The notes below the pieces were generated by a model that saw nothing but the letters and a program-made list of their open reading frames with translations, was not told the origin of the DNA and did no database searches. A DNA stretch of 64,000 nucleotides from Nematostella vectensis. Lineage: Eukaryota > Cnidaria > Anthozoa > Actiniaria > Edwardsiidae. The stretch spans positions 6,187,306 to 6,251,305 of the forward strand of contig NC_064046.1 of assembly GCF_932526225.1 (NCBI RefSeq), given 5' to 3'. Of the stretch, positions 1 to 10,278 are shown piece by piece; position 1 is the first letter of the stretch; every line of letters begins with the position of its first letter. Made by a program: the position numbers and the translations under genes.

Positions 1-1062
1 GAAGAAAAAAAATTGATACAGATAAGAAAAGAATCCCGGTGTAAAATCCCGAGGCTAGAGGAGTCAGAGACAAAACGGGAGACACAAGAACCAGCACCCC
101 TCTACCGCGCTGACCCACAAACGCCACAACGAAAGCAGAATGTGGCACTAAAGAAACCGAAGAAGCATCAAATGCCACAAACGAGAGGCCAAAAATTACT
201 TGAAATGTGTGGCGTTCATATACAACACCAACCACCAACCAACACCAACGCGCAAACTAGAGCTAAAGCAAGCACGGAGAAACATCGAAGCTTACCCGAA
301 GTTTCACGCACAGAGTTAACGGTGATCAAAGATGTGAAAAAAGAAATTGGGGAGGGCAGCTACGGAATTTGCCAGATAAAACAATATCGGGGCAATATGC
401 TTGTTGTTGTCAAGGAGTTTCGCCGGGCCGTGCAGAAAGAAGAGGCAGTGCATGAAGCAACCGTGCTACAAGAGCTTCAAAAAGCCAATCACCACCCATC
501 TCTTCCTCTTCTCATTGGCGTCGCCTTGAAAGAAAGACCTTATCTACTCGTGACACAGTTCCACGGCAGGGGATACAAAAGCGTTACACTGTCAAGCGCA
601 GTGAAGAAAGGCCTTTTTACAGAAGTAGGTATGTGGCTTGCTGCCCTGAAGACGATAGCGGAAACGCTGCTGTTTTGTCACCAGAAAGGGTTTCTACACA
701 ACGATCTTAAGCAAAACAATGTGGTTTTCCACTATTCCGGGTCTTGGAAACCGGTTGTGATTGACTGGGGGAAAGCATCGCGGGTCGGCGATGAAGTCAA
801 ATTTTCTAAAGCAAGGCAGCAGAAAGACTATCCTTGGATAGCACCTGAGGTTTTAGATACATCACAGGCAAAAAGTATGGCGAGTGATGTGTACTTCTTC
901 GGATATTTGGTGAAATATGTCATTACTCGTGTTAATGATTTCAATGCAGATGGAATAGGAGAATTGTCCGGCAACTGTCTACGCAATAATGCAAATTCCC
1001 GCCCTAGTTTAGAAAAGGTTGTATCCAAGTTTACAAAAAACAAGGCCGTCTCATATGCTTGA
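1..1062 (+). CDS. Protein kinase-like ORF, 5' end open at window edge
   Basis: The frame is open from base 1 to the TGA at 1060-1062, so the true start may lie to the left; the first in-frame ATG is at 172. Counting from base 13, residues 1-100 are basic and low-complexity, then a kinase fold follows: a glycine loop IGEGSYG (about 112-118), VVVKEF with the lysine at about 134, HNDLKQNNVVF as the catalytic loop (about 229), DWGK in place of DFG (about 251) and an APE-like PWIAPEV. HND instead of HRD and DWG instead of DFG are departures, but the catalytic Asp, Asn and metal-binding Asp are kept, so activity is possible. No intron is seen. Its neighbours are a C48 protease and a zinc-finger gene, which suggests a mobile-element cargo kinase rather than a host kinase; that is inference. 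Substrate unknown. Confidence 0.72.
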   Translation, partial: EEKKLIQIRKESRCKIPRLEESETKRETQEPAPLYRADPQTPQRKQNVALKKPKKHQMPQTRGQKLLEMCGVHIQHQPPTNTNAQTRAKASTEKHRSLPEVSRTELTVIKDVKKEIGEGSYGICQIKQYRGNMLVVVKEFRRAVQKEEAVHEATVLQELQKANHHPSLPLLIGVALKERPYLLVTQFHGRGYKSVTLSSAVKKGLFTEVGMWLAALKTIAETLLFCHQKGFLHNDLKQNNVVFHYSGSWKPVVIDWGKASRVGDEVKFSKARQQKDYPWIAPEVLDTSQAKSMASDVYFFGYLVKYVITRVNDFNADGIGELSGNCLRNNANSRPSLEKVVSKFTKNKAVSYA

Positions 1063-1793
1063 TTAAATAATAATTCCTTTTCCTATCATGACGTCTCGAA
1101 ATAGTTAAAAAAAATGATAAAACGTTCTTCATGCAAAAATGTTTTTTTTTACCGGAATGTAGATATTATGAATCAATCAAAGGATAATCCATAAAGGCCA
1201 TAATCTGGCATCTCTGGGATTTAAATTTGTTCAAACGAATGTTTACTACCCGTAAGCACTTTGCACTGACAAAATAGGTGTACAGTGCTATTAAAAAAAC
1301 CCATGAAACTCATGGGACAAATGATACTTTAAAGCTACAAAACATATTGTAGAGCCAAAATGATGCCAGTCTTTCTCATACCAATGTAATATAGAATACC
1401 AGAATTATCAATAAAAAATAGATAAGAAATACACTGTTAGTGACAATCATTTGTTACCAGAGTCCATGTATTTGGAAGCTATATTAATATTCATAAAAAT
1501 GTAAAAGAGTTCTACAGCTTTTCAAACCTGGATTTTTTTTTGGCTTATTTACTTGATATCCATGAAACACTGCAGGTTACAATGCACAGATTCACCGAGA
1601 GCAACCGGTGCAGGTATAACAGCGCAAGTATTTTGTTACAGTGTGACATCCGCTACCGTGGTCTCAAGTAAACGTTCATAAAAGTTAGCAAAAGTGTTAC
1701 AGTCTACAAGGTTTACAAGGCTAGGAGAATCCGTGTTCTAGGGTGCCCACCTTTGCTCGCAATGCTTGCCTAAAATTATTTTATTTTTTCATA
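1063..1793. other. AT-rich spacer between kinase and protease ORFs
   Basis: No convincing coding stretch is seen. The right end is a polypyrimidine run followed by TAG at 1791-1793, which reads as a splice acceptor for the protease ORF, so an upstream exon of that gene may be hidden here; I could not identify it. Confidence 0.4.
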
Positions 1794-3284
1794 GGTAAGA
1801 AGGCATTCCACTTCCGTGGATGCGGGTGGAAAAAGAAGGACACCAACTGGTCAGCAGAAGACAAGTCCTGGATCCTGGTTATGACAAAGCTACTGAACAA
1901 TATCTATGGAGATGACTACCTAACGTACTCGTACACGCAGAAAGGAACAATAATTGATTTTAAGTATGACCCAAGACAGAAGTTCGCCTATGACTATGGT
2001 ATTTGGGAGCAAGAGTTCCCAGCCCATGTGCCATGTGCTAGGAAATGTCTGTATAAACAAAGTACCAGCCATGCGCCCAGTGCCAGCCATGCGCCCAGTG
2101 CCAGTCATGCCCCCACTGCCAGCCATGCGCCCACTGCCAGCCATGCGCCCACTGCCAGCCATGCACCCACTGCCAGCCATGCGCCCACTGCCAGCCATGT
2201 GCCCACTGCCAGCCATGTGCCCACTGCCAGCCATGTGCCCACTGCCAGCCATGTGCCCACTGCCAGCCATGCGCCCACTGCCAGCCATGTTCCCACTGGC
2301 AGCCATGCGCCCAGTGCCAGCCATGCCCCCACTACCAGCCATGTGCCCACTGCCAGCCATGCCCCCACTGCCAGCCATGCACCCACTGCCAGCCATGCGC
2401 CCACTGCCAGCCATGCGCCCACTGCCAGCCATGCACCCACTGCCAGCCATGCGCCCACTGCCAGCCATGTGCCCACTGCCAACCATGCCCTCACTGCCAG
2501 CCATGCGCCCAGTGCCAGCCATGCCCCCACTACCAGCCATGTGCCCACTGCCAGCCATGCCCCCACTGCCAGCCATGCACCCACTGCCAGCCATGCGCCC
2601 AGTGCCAGCCATGCGCCCACTACCAGCCATGAACCTTCTACAAGACATGCCCCTAGAAAGCAAAGAAGAATGGCAACTCTATCCCTTTCTGACCATTGCA
2701 TTAGCGAAAATGGAATGCTAAATGACATTACCATTAATGCAGCCCAACGCATCTTGCAACAACAGCATCCTTTGTACGAGGGTTTTCAAGACACATTGCT
2801 TGGACCCCATTTGCAGTTCACTGTATGTGCCGGGGAGTTTGTGCAGATACTTCACACAGGTACTTCCCATTGGATAGCCGTGTCAAATGTTGGCTGCCCG
2901 AGAGCAACGGTCAACTATTTCGATAGTTTGTGTTCTGGTAGGCCGAATTCACAGGTCATAAAGCAAATAGCTGCTATAATGAGGGCCAACAGCCCAAATA
3001 TATCAATCAATGTAATCCCTGTGCAACAGCAAACGAAACCTGCGGAATGCGGGCTTTTTGCTGTGGCCTACATGACCAGTATATTAAATGGCCAAGATCC
3101 AAATTCCGTAAACTACGACGAGGGAAAATTTAGAAGACACTTAAGGGACTGTTTCACCCGACAGGTGATAACCAAATTCCCAGAAGTTACCATTATCACA
3201 GGGAAATGCAAAGCAGCTAATATTTCTGTTAAACTTTGCTGTTTTTGCAGAATGCCACAGCAAAGATCACACATTTGTCATTGA
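1794..3284 (+). CDS. C48 (Ulp1-like) cysteine protease with long hexapeptide repeat
   Basis: I start the exon after the TTTTTCATAG acceptor because no good ATG context lies upstream; the first coding exon is not identified. Order: about 90 residues rich in Trp, Lys and Tyr with no domain I recognise; about 33 hexapeptides of the type TASHAP/TASHVP; then about 190 residues of a C48 peptidase. Catalytic features: His in SHWIAVS (codon 2868-2870), Asp in YFDS (2922-2924), a Gln in VQQQ (near 3025), and Cys in AECGLFA (3048-3050), with the order His-Asp-Gln-Cys expected for Ulp1/SENP enzymes. The stop is at 3282-3284. C48 domains of this style are common in transposon proteins of cnidarians (established for Ginger1, for example). 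All catalytic residues are present, so the domain may be active. Its cellular role is unknown. Confidence 0.68.
   Translation, partial: GKKAFHFRGCGWKKKDTNWSAEDKSWILVMTKLLNNIYGDDYLTYSYTQKGTIIDFKYDPRQKFAYDYGIWEQEFPAHVPCARKCLYKQSTSHAPSASHAPSASHAPTASHAPTASHAPTASHAPTASHAPTASHVPTASHVPTASHVPTASHVPTASHAPTASHVPTGSHAPSASHAPTTSHVPTASHAPTASHAPTASHAPTASHAPTASHAPTASHAPTASHVPTANHALTASHAPSASHAPTTSHVPTASHAPTASHAPTASHAPSASHAPTTSHEPSTRHAPRKQRRMATLSLSDHCISENGMLNDITINAAQRILQQQHPLYEGFQDTLLGPHLQFTVCAGEFVQILHTGTSHWIAVSNVGCPRATVNYFDSLCSGRPNSQVIKQIAAIMRANSPNISINVIPVQQQTKPAECGLFAVAYMTSILNGQDPNSVNYDEGKFRRHLRDCFTRQVITKFPEVTIITGKCKAANISVKLCCFCRMPQQRSHICH
2061..2653 (+). repeat. 18-bp coding minisatellite
   Basis: About 33 copies of an 18-bp unit (consensus CACTGCCAGCCATGCGCC) lie in frame within the protease ORF and encode TASHAP and variants (SASHAP, TTSHVP, TASHVP). 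The run TGSHAP-SASHAP-TTSHVP-TASHAP recurs in similar form later in the array, pointing to duplication of multi-unit blocks. The unit has no stop in any + frame and few on the - strand, so several long spurious ORFs overlap it. Confidence 0.95.
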
Positions 3285-3424
3285 TTTGTTGTAATTTTCA
3301 GAAATAACGAACAAATGTACAATTATTTATATTTTTAAGCTTGTAAGGCCGTACAACAATTTGTTTACAGTTTATTTACTTTTGAAATATTTTCACGAAG
3401 GCATCTATTTAGTACCCTAAGCAA

Positions 3425-4492
3425 CTAAAAGAAAACTTTTCCAATGTACATTCGGAGAGTTAGCGAGCCACTAGTGGAGCAAGAGTAAAGTGGCCTCCAA
3501 ATCATTTCAAATCCCCTAGTGGCTCTACCTTCTCCATCGCTTATTTCAAGTTCTGTGCGCACCGTAGCTGCCTTGTATGTTTTTTGCTTGGCTGCCTCCA
3601 AAGCAGCACGGCCTGTCAATGCCGTGAAATGTCCAACCGGCACCTGCTCCTTCCCATTATATGCCTGGGTGGTTGACACTTCAATATTCCGTTGCTCTTC
3701 GAGGGCACTTAGCACTCTTGCGCTGTTAGTGGTTTGGAAGGAATAGGTAGGAACATTCTCTTTCCATAACGGAGGCCGCATATGTCTTGCCGTCTTAACG
3801 CTATTGAGAAGTCCCCCCGTTTTAAATAAAAGATGCTGGAGGTACTGGATTGGCACATTCGTGATGGTCAAGTGATACCACTTCGCTTAAAAAAAAAAAG
3901 AAATCGCTTACTGTTATTGCAATACCTAACATAAAACAATAAACGAACGCTGGGCTTGGATTTAAGGAAGTAAGAACACAGCTGATATTATTTCCACTTA
4001 CGGGAAATTATTGGAAGCTGGGCGCTTAAACAGGCATTTACAATAAAAGAAAAAGCGTATGCAAAATGTTCTTAGCGCTTCACAATTATTACACAACATA
4101 AAAGAAGAAGAAATGGTAATACAAATTAGGAGTTTTAACTTTTAAGTTAGGAACTTTCAAAAGTATAATGTAGCATAACACGGTAAAAGAATGGTAATAG
4201 TTAATTATTTATTAAATGAAAATAGTTTACCTGGGACACACGGATTGTGTGCCGAATTTATCCCCTCGACGATTTCGCTCAACCAGCAAAGGTAGGATGC
4301 GTAAAGTCTACTTGAGCGCTGAAGTCTCTTTGCCTGAGACGTCGCGACCTCATGGCCATCTTCCTCAATGAATTTTGATATTGATGGCATGTCCTGACCT
4401 TTATGCCGCCCGAAGAAGTGCTTTTTTAAGGCCTTTCGTGTTCGAAAGGTTCCGTAGCAATCGGGACATTGAACAGAATAAAAAGGTGCCAT
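3425..4492 (-). CDS. Two-exon C2H2 zinc-finger hypothetical protein
   Basis: Exon 1 runs 4492-4231 from ATG MAPFYSVQ to a GTAAAC donor; exon 2 runs 3885-3425 after a long T-run acceptor. The join keeps the frame and gives about 240 residues. Exon 1 carries one classical finger, CPDC...H...H (about residues 10-30), then a basic helix-rich stretch. Exon 2 is not like any domain that I know. The gene is convergent with the kinase and protease ORFs and ends 140 bp from the protease stop. The finger plus this company suggests a DNA-binding accessory protein of a mobile element; that is inference. A single-exon reading would lose the continuous frame, so I prefer the spliced model. Confidence 0.5.
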
Positions 4493-5490
4493 ATTATTAG
4501 AAAGTACTGGAAAAAAGTGGTGAGGTATCGACAAAAGTTAGTATTAAGGAAATCGTGGACTATGCCGATACTACAGTCTGAAACGATGGTTAGGAGAATA
4601 TTGCATTTCTATTAAACGAGGTATTCAGATCGAAAGTCAGTTTCTCCTTACGTACTATTAAGCTCCGGAAGTTTTACACCCTACACAGGTTTTGTATTTC
4701 CTGGATTCCAATTGTCAACCTACACGAGCTGAAACCTAATTTTTAGCGCAAACGGCGTTCAAAAAAATAAACACCAGCATATTACGCAACAAACTGTTTT
4801 TTCTGTATTAATATTTACAGTTGTGTTTATGACATTTATCATGAGATTTATGCTTAATATAAAATAGTGTCATTATGAGGTTTGATTTGTGTTCTCAGCC
4901 GAAAACGATTGCTTACGAACTCTTATATCGGATAAACTCAATCTGTAACGTAAATGCGAGTCCGCATGTGAATATATGTACAATATCGGAGAGTGTTGAT
5001 TGAAAACCTATCTGCATAATCCTTCATTATTACCCTCAACACCGAAGTCAAGCTGACTGTATGGCAGTATGGCAGCGACAAAGATCAAGGTGTAGCGGAT
5101 TCTAGTTTACCCCCAACACCGAAGTCAAGCTGGCTGTATGGCAGTATGACAGCGACAAAGATCGAGGTGTAGTCGATTCTAGTTTACCTAATAATGGATT
5201 TTTGTCCCTTGTTCCGAAAGTTTGGTGTCGTGTTTCTAAATGTTTTTTTCATAACCAGTGTTCTATTGTCATAGGTAGATTAGTCAATTTAAAGATTTTT
5301 GGAAATCTATAGGTGCATTAAGTTTTATTCTTGACTCCGTTGTCGTTTGAAATATAATTCCTCGTCTTAAAGTTCTCGGTCTTTTTGTTGATAAAAACAC
5401 AACACCTCAGCGTTTAAACACACATCCTTTGTTAGCGAAGCTATCAAAGAACCTATTTCTAATCATTGAGTATAAGTATAAGAATTTAGT
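4493..5490. other. AT-rich intergenic DNA
   Basis: No gene is seen. It contains one tandem duplication, listed separately (5031-5192), and the approach to the reverse-transcriptase scrap. Confidence 0.5.
5031..5192 (+). repeat. Two-copy direct repeat of about 75 bp
   Basis: Two copies beginning ACCC(T/C)CAACACCGAAGTCA and ending near GATTCTAGTTTACC follow one another with a few substitutions, for example AAGATCAAGG against AAGATCGAGG. Confidence 0.85.
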
Positions 5491-5637
5491 TATAAACCAG
5501 AAATTATCAATCCTTTAACAGTTTCAGTCAGCGGTAAGAAACGCCTTATTATAGATCTTAGACTGGTTAACAAGAGTATTAACAAGCAGAAGATAAAATG
5601 TGTGATAGTAGATAGTAAGACTTTCATCTGATATAAC
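5491..5637 (+). pseudogene. Reverse-transcriptase fragment, DIRS-like
   Basis: Frame +1 from 5491 reads YKPEIINPLTVSV, then GKKRLIIDLRLVNKS and a basic tail, up to a TGA at about 5637. The pattern NPLTVSV-x-GKKRLI-DLR-VNK is the N-terminal fingers block of reverse transcriptases in DIRS-type tyrosine-recombinase retrotransposons as I recall that family. Stops interrupt the frame upstream (5460-5485), and no YxDD motif or recombinase follows, so this is a short dead remnant. Confidence 0.6.
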
Positions 5638-5722
5638 CAAGATTACTTTTTGTCTAATTTCGTCTGCACATCACCATGTGAAATTTTTTTCAGATTATAG
5701 AAAGTTCCTGTGTTTCTCGTGA

Positions 5723-5981
5723 GTCGCCCCATGACAGGTAATCCGGAATCCGGAATCCATGAAAAAATGAGATATGGGATCCGGAATCCATGAAAAAATG
5801 AGATATGGAATCCGGAATCCATAAAAAAATGAGATATGGAATCCGGAATCCATGCTGCTGGAATCTGGAATCCATGCTGCTGGAATCCGGAATCCACGAG
5901 AAAAAACCCACATGGAATCCGGAATCCACACACTAGGATCCGGAATCCAGAACCCTATTGGAGAACCTGTCATGGGGCGAC
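5723..5981. mobile_element. Short inverted-repeat element filled by a minisatellite
   Basis: GTCGCCCCATGACAGGT at 5723-5739 is matched perfectly in reverse complement at 5965-5981. Between the 17-bp ends lies little else than repeats of GGAATCC/GGATTCC motifs in units of about 32 bp (GGAATCCATGAAAAAATGAGATAT type). It has no coding capacity; the apparent ORFs across it are repeat artefacts. A target duplication is not evident. Confidence 0.75.
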
Positions 5982-6530
5982 GTGAGATTAGGGCAGATTC
6001 TATCGATTTCAGAATATTTCATTTTGGCAAAACAACGTTCTTCAAATAAATTGTTAAACACAAATGCTGTTCCCTGAAAACTAGTATACTTAGGCGTTTC
6101 TGACGTTGCTTGTGCTGCCTATATAGATGTTTACTTATGTTTTTAACTAAAACTGGTATGACTTAAAAAAAAAAACAGTTCTACTTGGAGAAAAATCAGT
6201 GCTGCTTCATTGGCTTTTCAGTTTGAGCTTTGTAATCGCAATATTGCGTGGTTTATAACAAGAATGTAGTCTATATCGTTTATCATGGTTGGTAGCAAGT
6301 TTTCCGTAGCTTCAGTCTATGGATTTAGATTTGTAACACTTCTGTTGTGATGATATTTCTTTGGAAATGAAATGGATTTCCAGATAATATATTTGCGACG
6401 CAGATATTTTGATTAAGATTATACTTTGATGATTGCATCATAAAAGAACATGTTTTCACAGGACTTATTGCTCTGGGGTCCTCATCTTGTTGATCGCTTT
6501 TCTTGCCATTACAATAACAAGCTTCCACGC

Positions 6531-7512
6531 TTTAAACACGAAACCGCGCTATAAAAGGGCCTGTGCCAGGCGTTTGACACCTTCAGTTGTCATTCACCCT
6601 CCGAACTGACAACAGCTCCTTGTAGCTCTTTGAATAACAATGCGAATAAAGAGAAATATTTTTTACTCTATCCTGCTTGAATTATTTCAAATTACAACAA
6701 TTCACAGCTTAAACTCTACTAGGAATATTCAAAAGGGTTTCACATACCGCAGAATGACAATAAACACCGGTATGTTCATGTTGAATTACAATTACACGCG
6801 CTGTTACGCGATCTCAGTCTCGCAATCTCACACTTGGCAGCTAAAATATCTACATTTCGTTGCGCATTAGTCACGTTGCAGATTCTAAGTTGTAAACAGA
6901 CGATTTAAAAGCGAAATAATTTTAAAATCTTCAACAAAATTGCTATACTGTAGGACTTCATTTCTCGTTTCCATTGCTATTCTTGCTGTTAACGGCTAAA
7001 GATTGTCAGTAGAGGCATGGTAACTCGACAACTCGCCTCTCGTGTAGCGCATTTCGTATAGGTAAGTTGTTTCAGAAGATCAATGAATAATGTCCCGAAA
7101 TTCTTCATTAGCTCAACCCGAATCCCGAGGGACTATTGCACGCATGTTCTATATTGTTTGGCGGCTGTAAAGATATTGTGGGCTCGTAAACATTGCGGAG
7201 ACAAGGACGATTCATGAATGGCCCGGGGAAATCGGCGCGTAATTCGAATTCAACTCAAATCTTGGTCAAATTTTTGCGAGAATCAGCTCCTCTTGTGCTT
7301 CTAGATATCATATGTGATGTATAAGTCTACTTTAAGTTTCTAAATATGTTTTGTTTTTGCCTCTGAATTGTAGGATATATAAGCAAATCGAAGAAATTTA
7401 TTTTCCCGCTTCGAGTTCCGTTACCACCGGCCATCTTTACTTCGGATTTGAATTCAAAAGGTGTCGATTGTGGGCGGTCCTTACCCTTTTATAGCGCGGT
7501 TTCGTGTTTAAA
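6531..7512. mobile_element. TTAA-flanked non-autonomous DNA transposon, copy 1
   Basis: A perfect 29-bp terminal inverted repeat (6531-6559 and 7484-7512) begins TTTAAACACGAAACC and ends at a TATAAAAGGG block. The central TTAA at each tip fits a TTAA target duplication, as used by the Kolobok and piggyBac superfamilies; I cannot tell which. No transposase is encoded. Related ends occur at 52837, 54038 and 57812. Confidence 0.82.
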
Positions 7513-8442
7513 TCTGATCAACCTGGCACGGACGCTGTAGATTATTTACAGAAAACCGGCATGCTGATGATAATTGGTTGTTTCCGCCATCTATTCTTAT
7601 TCCTAGGGCCATTAATCACCTTCGATTGTGTAGTACACAAAACTTTGATTGTCCCCTTTTGGAAATCAGCAGTATTTTGGTTTGTTCTTTGCCCAGATGG
7701 CGTTCATTGGGACAGCGCACTTAAAGACTAGAGATTATTAAACTATAATGACAGGATTCTGGTTCGAGGCAAGAGCTAAGAACTCTTTGTTTGGTAGAGA
7801 GAATGGATCAATTGAGCTTTAGGGCCACCAGGTATTGGCATTATAAATAAAAGGTATCTGGTATGGAATGTAATGATAGAGGCAGAAATGTTTATTTTGA
7901 CGGCATGTGAATAACATGTGGGAATGTGAAGAGAGTGCAGTATGGGTAGGAGAATATAAAGGGAGACATAGCGCGCTAGTGTCACTCTAGCCAGCTCCTC
8001 TTTTTAAGCCATATTGACTTTTGCTAATTTTATTTTATGTGTATTTTCTTTTTTAAACTTTTTCTTCGGCTCTTAAGCCCCGAGAGCACGCAATGCTGAG
8101 CATTGGTTCGGGGAACACGGTCCAGAGTTTTTTCCTACAGGGTTTTTATTTCTGGTTTACGTGTCCGATTCAGTATTAACTTCTGGTAAATATAAATTAG
8201 GTGATTATATATTTCACCTTTTCAGATTGTAATTGTATTGAAAATTCAGCAGTGTTTACTGCTTGTCAGATTGTTTTGCATTGTAATGTTCATTCAGCAG
8301 TGATTACTGCTAGCTGGGCGCTGGCTACATATCCAAAATAAACAGGAGTTCTCCTGAACTATGTTTGTTGTAAAGTGTTATGAAAAGGAGGCAAAATTGT
8401 AATGCATTCTGTCTGTTCATGTCTTTGCTTCATTATAGAATG
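7513..8442. other. Non-coding DNA
   Basis: Nothing recognisable; AT-rich, with only short ORFs that have no similarity that I can see. Confidence 0.5.
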
Positions 8443-8742
8443 TATTTTTATTACAAGGCACAACATCAGTTTATTATAGACTATCAGTAACACTGTATGT
8501 ATTTTTAGGTTTTCCTACTGCAATAAAAATCCTGCACCTCACATAAGCCTTAGTTAGTACTAGTTTCCAGCATCGAGTTTTTTTCTTCTCCAATTGTAGT
8601 CGCGTTCTTTGGCTCGACTATATTTCGTTGATAAGTCAGATATTTTTATTACAAGGTACAAGGCACAACATCAGTTTATTATAGACTATCAGTAACACTG
8701 TATGTATTTTTAGGTTTTCCTACTGCAATAAAAATCCTGCAC
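8443..8742 (+). repeat. Direct duplication of about 95 bp
   Basis: The stretch 8443-8537 (TATTTTTATTACAAGG ... AAAAATCCTGCAC) recurs at 8641-8742 with a small insertion. The second copy runs straight into the 16-bp minisatellite. Confidence 0.88.
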
Positions 8743-9024
8743 TAGCCAGAGTCTGCACTAGCCAGAGTCTGCACTAGCCAGAGTCCGCACTAGCCAGAGT
8801 CCGCACTAGCCAGAGTCCGTACTAGCCAGAGTCCGTACTAGCCAGAGTCCGTACTAGCCAGAGTCCGTACTAGCCAGAGTCCGTACTAGCCAGAGTCCGC
8901 ACTAGCCAGAGTCCGCACTAGCCAGAGTCCGCACTAGCCAGAGTCCGCACTAGCCAGAGTCCGCACTAGCCAGAGTCCGTACTAGCCAGAGTCCGCACTA
9001 GCCAGAGTCCGTACTAGCCGGAGT
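8739..9024 (+). repeat. 16-bp minisatellite
   Basis: About 18 copies of GCACTAGCCAGAGTCC with C/T variants (GCACTA or GTACTA). The variants cluster in blocks (CT, then CC with GC, then GT, then GC), as expected from local unit amplification. Not a CRISPR array: the repeats abut without spacers. Confidence 0.95.
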
Positions 9025-10278
9025 AGTTGCGTTCCAATTGTTGCGTCAATTGCAGTTACAGCACAGATGTATGCACCCAATAAAGTGTAATATGCTAAAG
9101 TGTAGTTCATGGGTTAATGAAAATCACTCTAATTTTTTTCAAATAAAAGAGGCAAAGGAAATAGTTGATGACCACTTGTTTTGCAGTATTAACACTCAGT
9201 TAAGGTTAGAAAAAATCAATTTGACTTTTATGACATAAGTATGTGAATGCACATCTCTTAAATTGGTTTAAATATTTTCATTGAAATTAACATGCTAATT
9301 GTATTTTTATATAGACTTTGCCATGTAAAATTGGACCTTATTATAAAAGTTGATGGTTTTCTGCAGCTTATCTGGAATGAAAATGTATAAAAAGGTCAAG
9401 GAAAAGTGTTTATTAAACAGAGACTTGCTGTGAATTGTTATTTTAGAAGACTGATAATAAAACAAAAAAAACTTCCTTGATCTGAAGCTTAATTAGCCTC
9501 CTTTGCGGTTCCCTTCTTTCTATTTTACCATGGAGGCTTTCTCTCTGGTTCTTCTTTCTAAAGAAGGCTTTATGGCAAATGCCAATATCATGCCGTGGCA
9601 CTAACAATTTCGAGAACAAAAACAGTAATAAAAGATGATCAGAAAATTGTCTAGCTTCTCCCTGCACAGAATTGCCTTTGCTGTCACTAGTTTCCCAGGT
9701 ATATTGAAGCAGGATGAACAGATGAAGCTTCCTTTACAAACACGTCAAGAATTAAGCTTATTATTACTGATTTCCATGACTCTAACTTGTGTCCCTGAAT
9801 GTCTATTTAACCTTAAGCTTTTCTCAAAGGAGTAGATAAATGGCCATACAAAACTTCGAAACACTTCGCATTCATCTCTCCTCTTTGCGCTGCCGTATTA
9901 GATTTATCAGCCCGACCGTGAGCAATTTGCGGGGAGACTAAGTTCTAATGTTTTGATCAGTGACCAGTCCATTGTTCATTCGTTTTTCCCGAAAAGGCAA
10001 TATCCCGAACTGCTTATGGTTGGGACACACCATTACTATATTCAATATTTTCAAATAAGGTCATTAAACCATGAGGGGCAGTGTTTAGCAGATGCGTAAT
10101 TGAAATTTTTCCCCATTTAATTCCTCTATAATTCAGATGGCTTTCAGGGCAAGAATTTGTACATTCACCTATAAACTGCTGCAGGTTATGGAACATTCTT
10201 TTTAGGGTGCAACCATAATAAAATAGGTGCACATTTGAGATGGGGCACAGAGAAGGTCGTCATTTTCCTTCATCCTAA
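9025..10278. other. 3' flank of transporter A, no gene
   Basis: No supported gene. The part nearest 10278 is probably the 3' untranslated region of the minus-strand transporter. Confidence 0.45.

Noticed and set aside
1920-2752. Long ORFs in other frames over the hexapeptide array
   Set aside because: They arise from the stop-free 18-bp unit; only the frame joined to the protease has non-repeat coding sequence on both sides.
5643-5973. Several minus-strand ORFs of 80-96 codons
   Set aside because: They consist only of the GGAATCC minisatellite.
8739-9024. CRISPR array
   Set aside because: Units of 16 bp abut without unique spacers and the DNA is animal.
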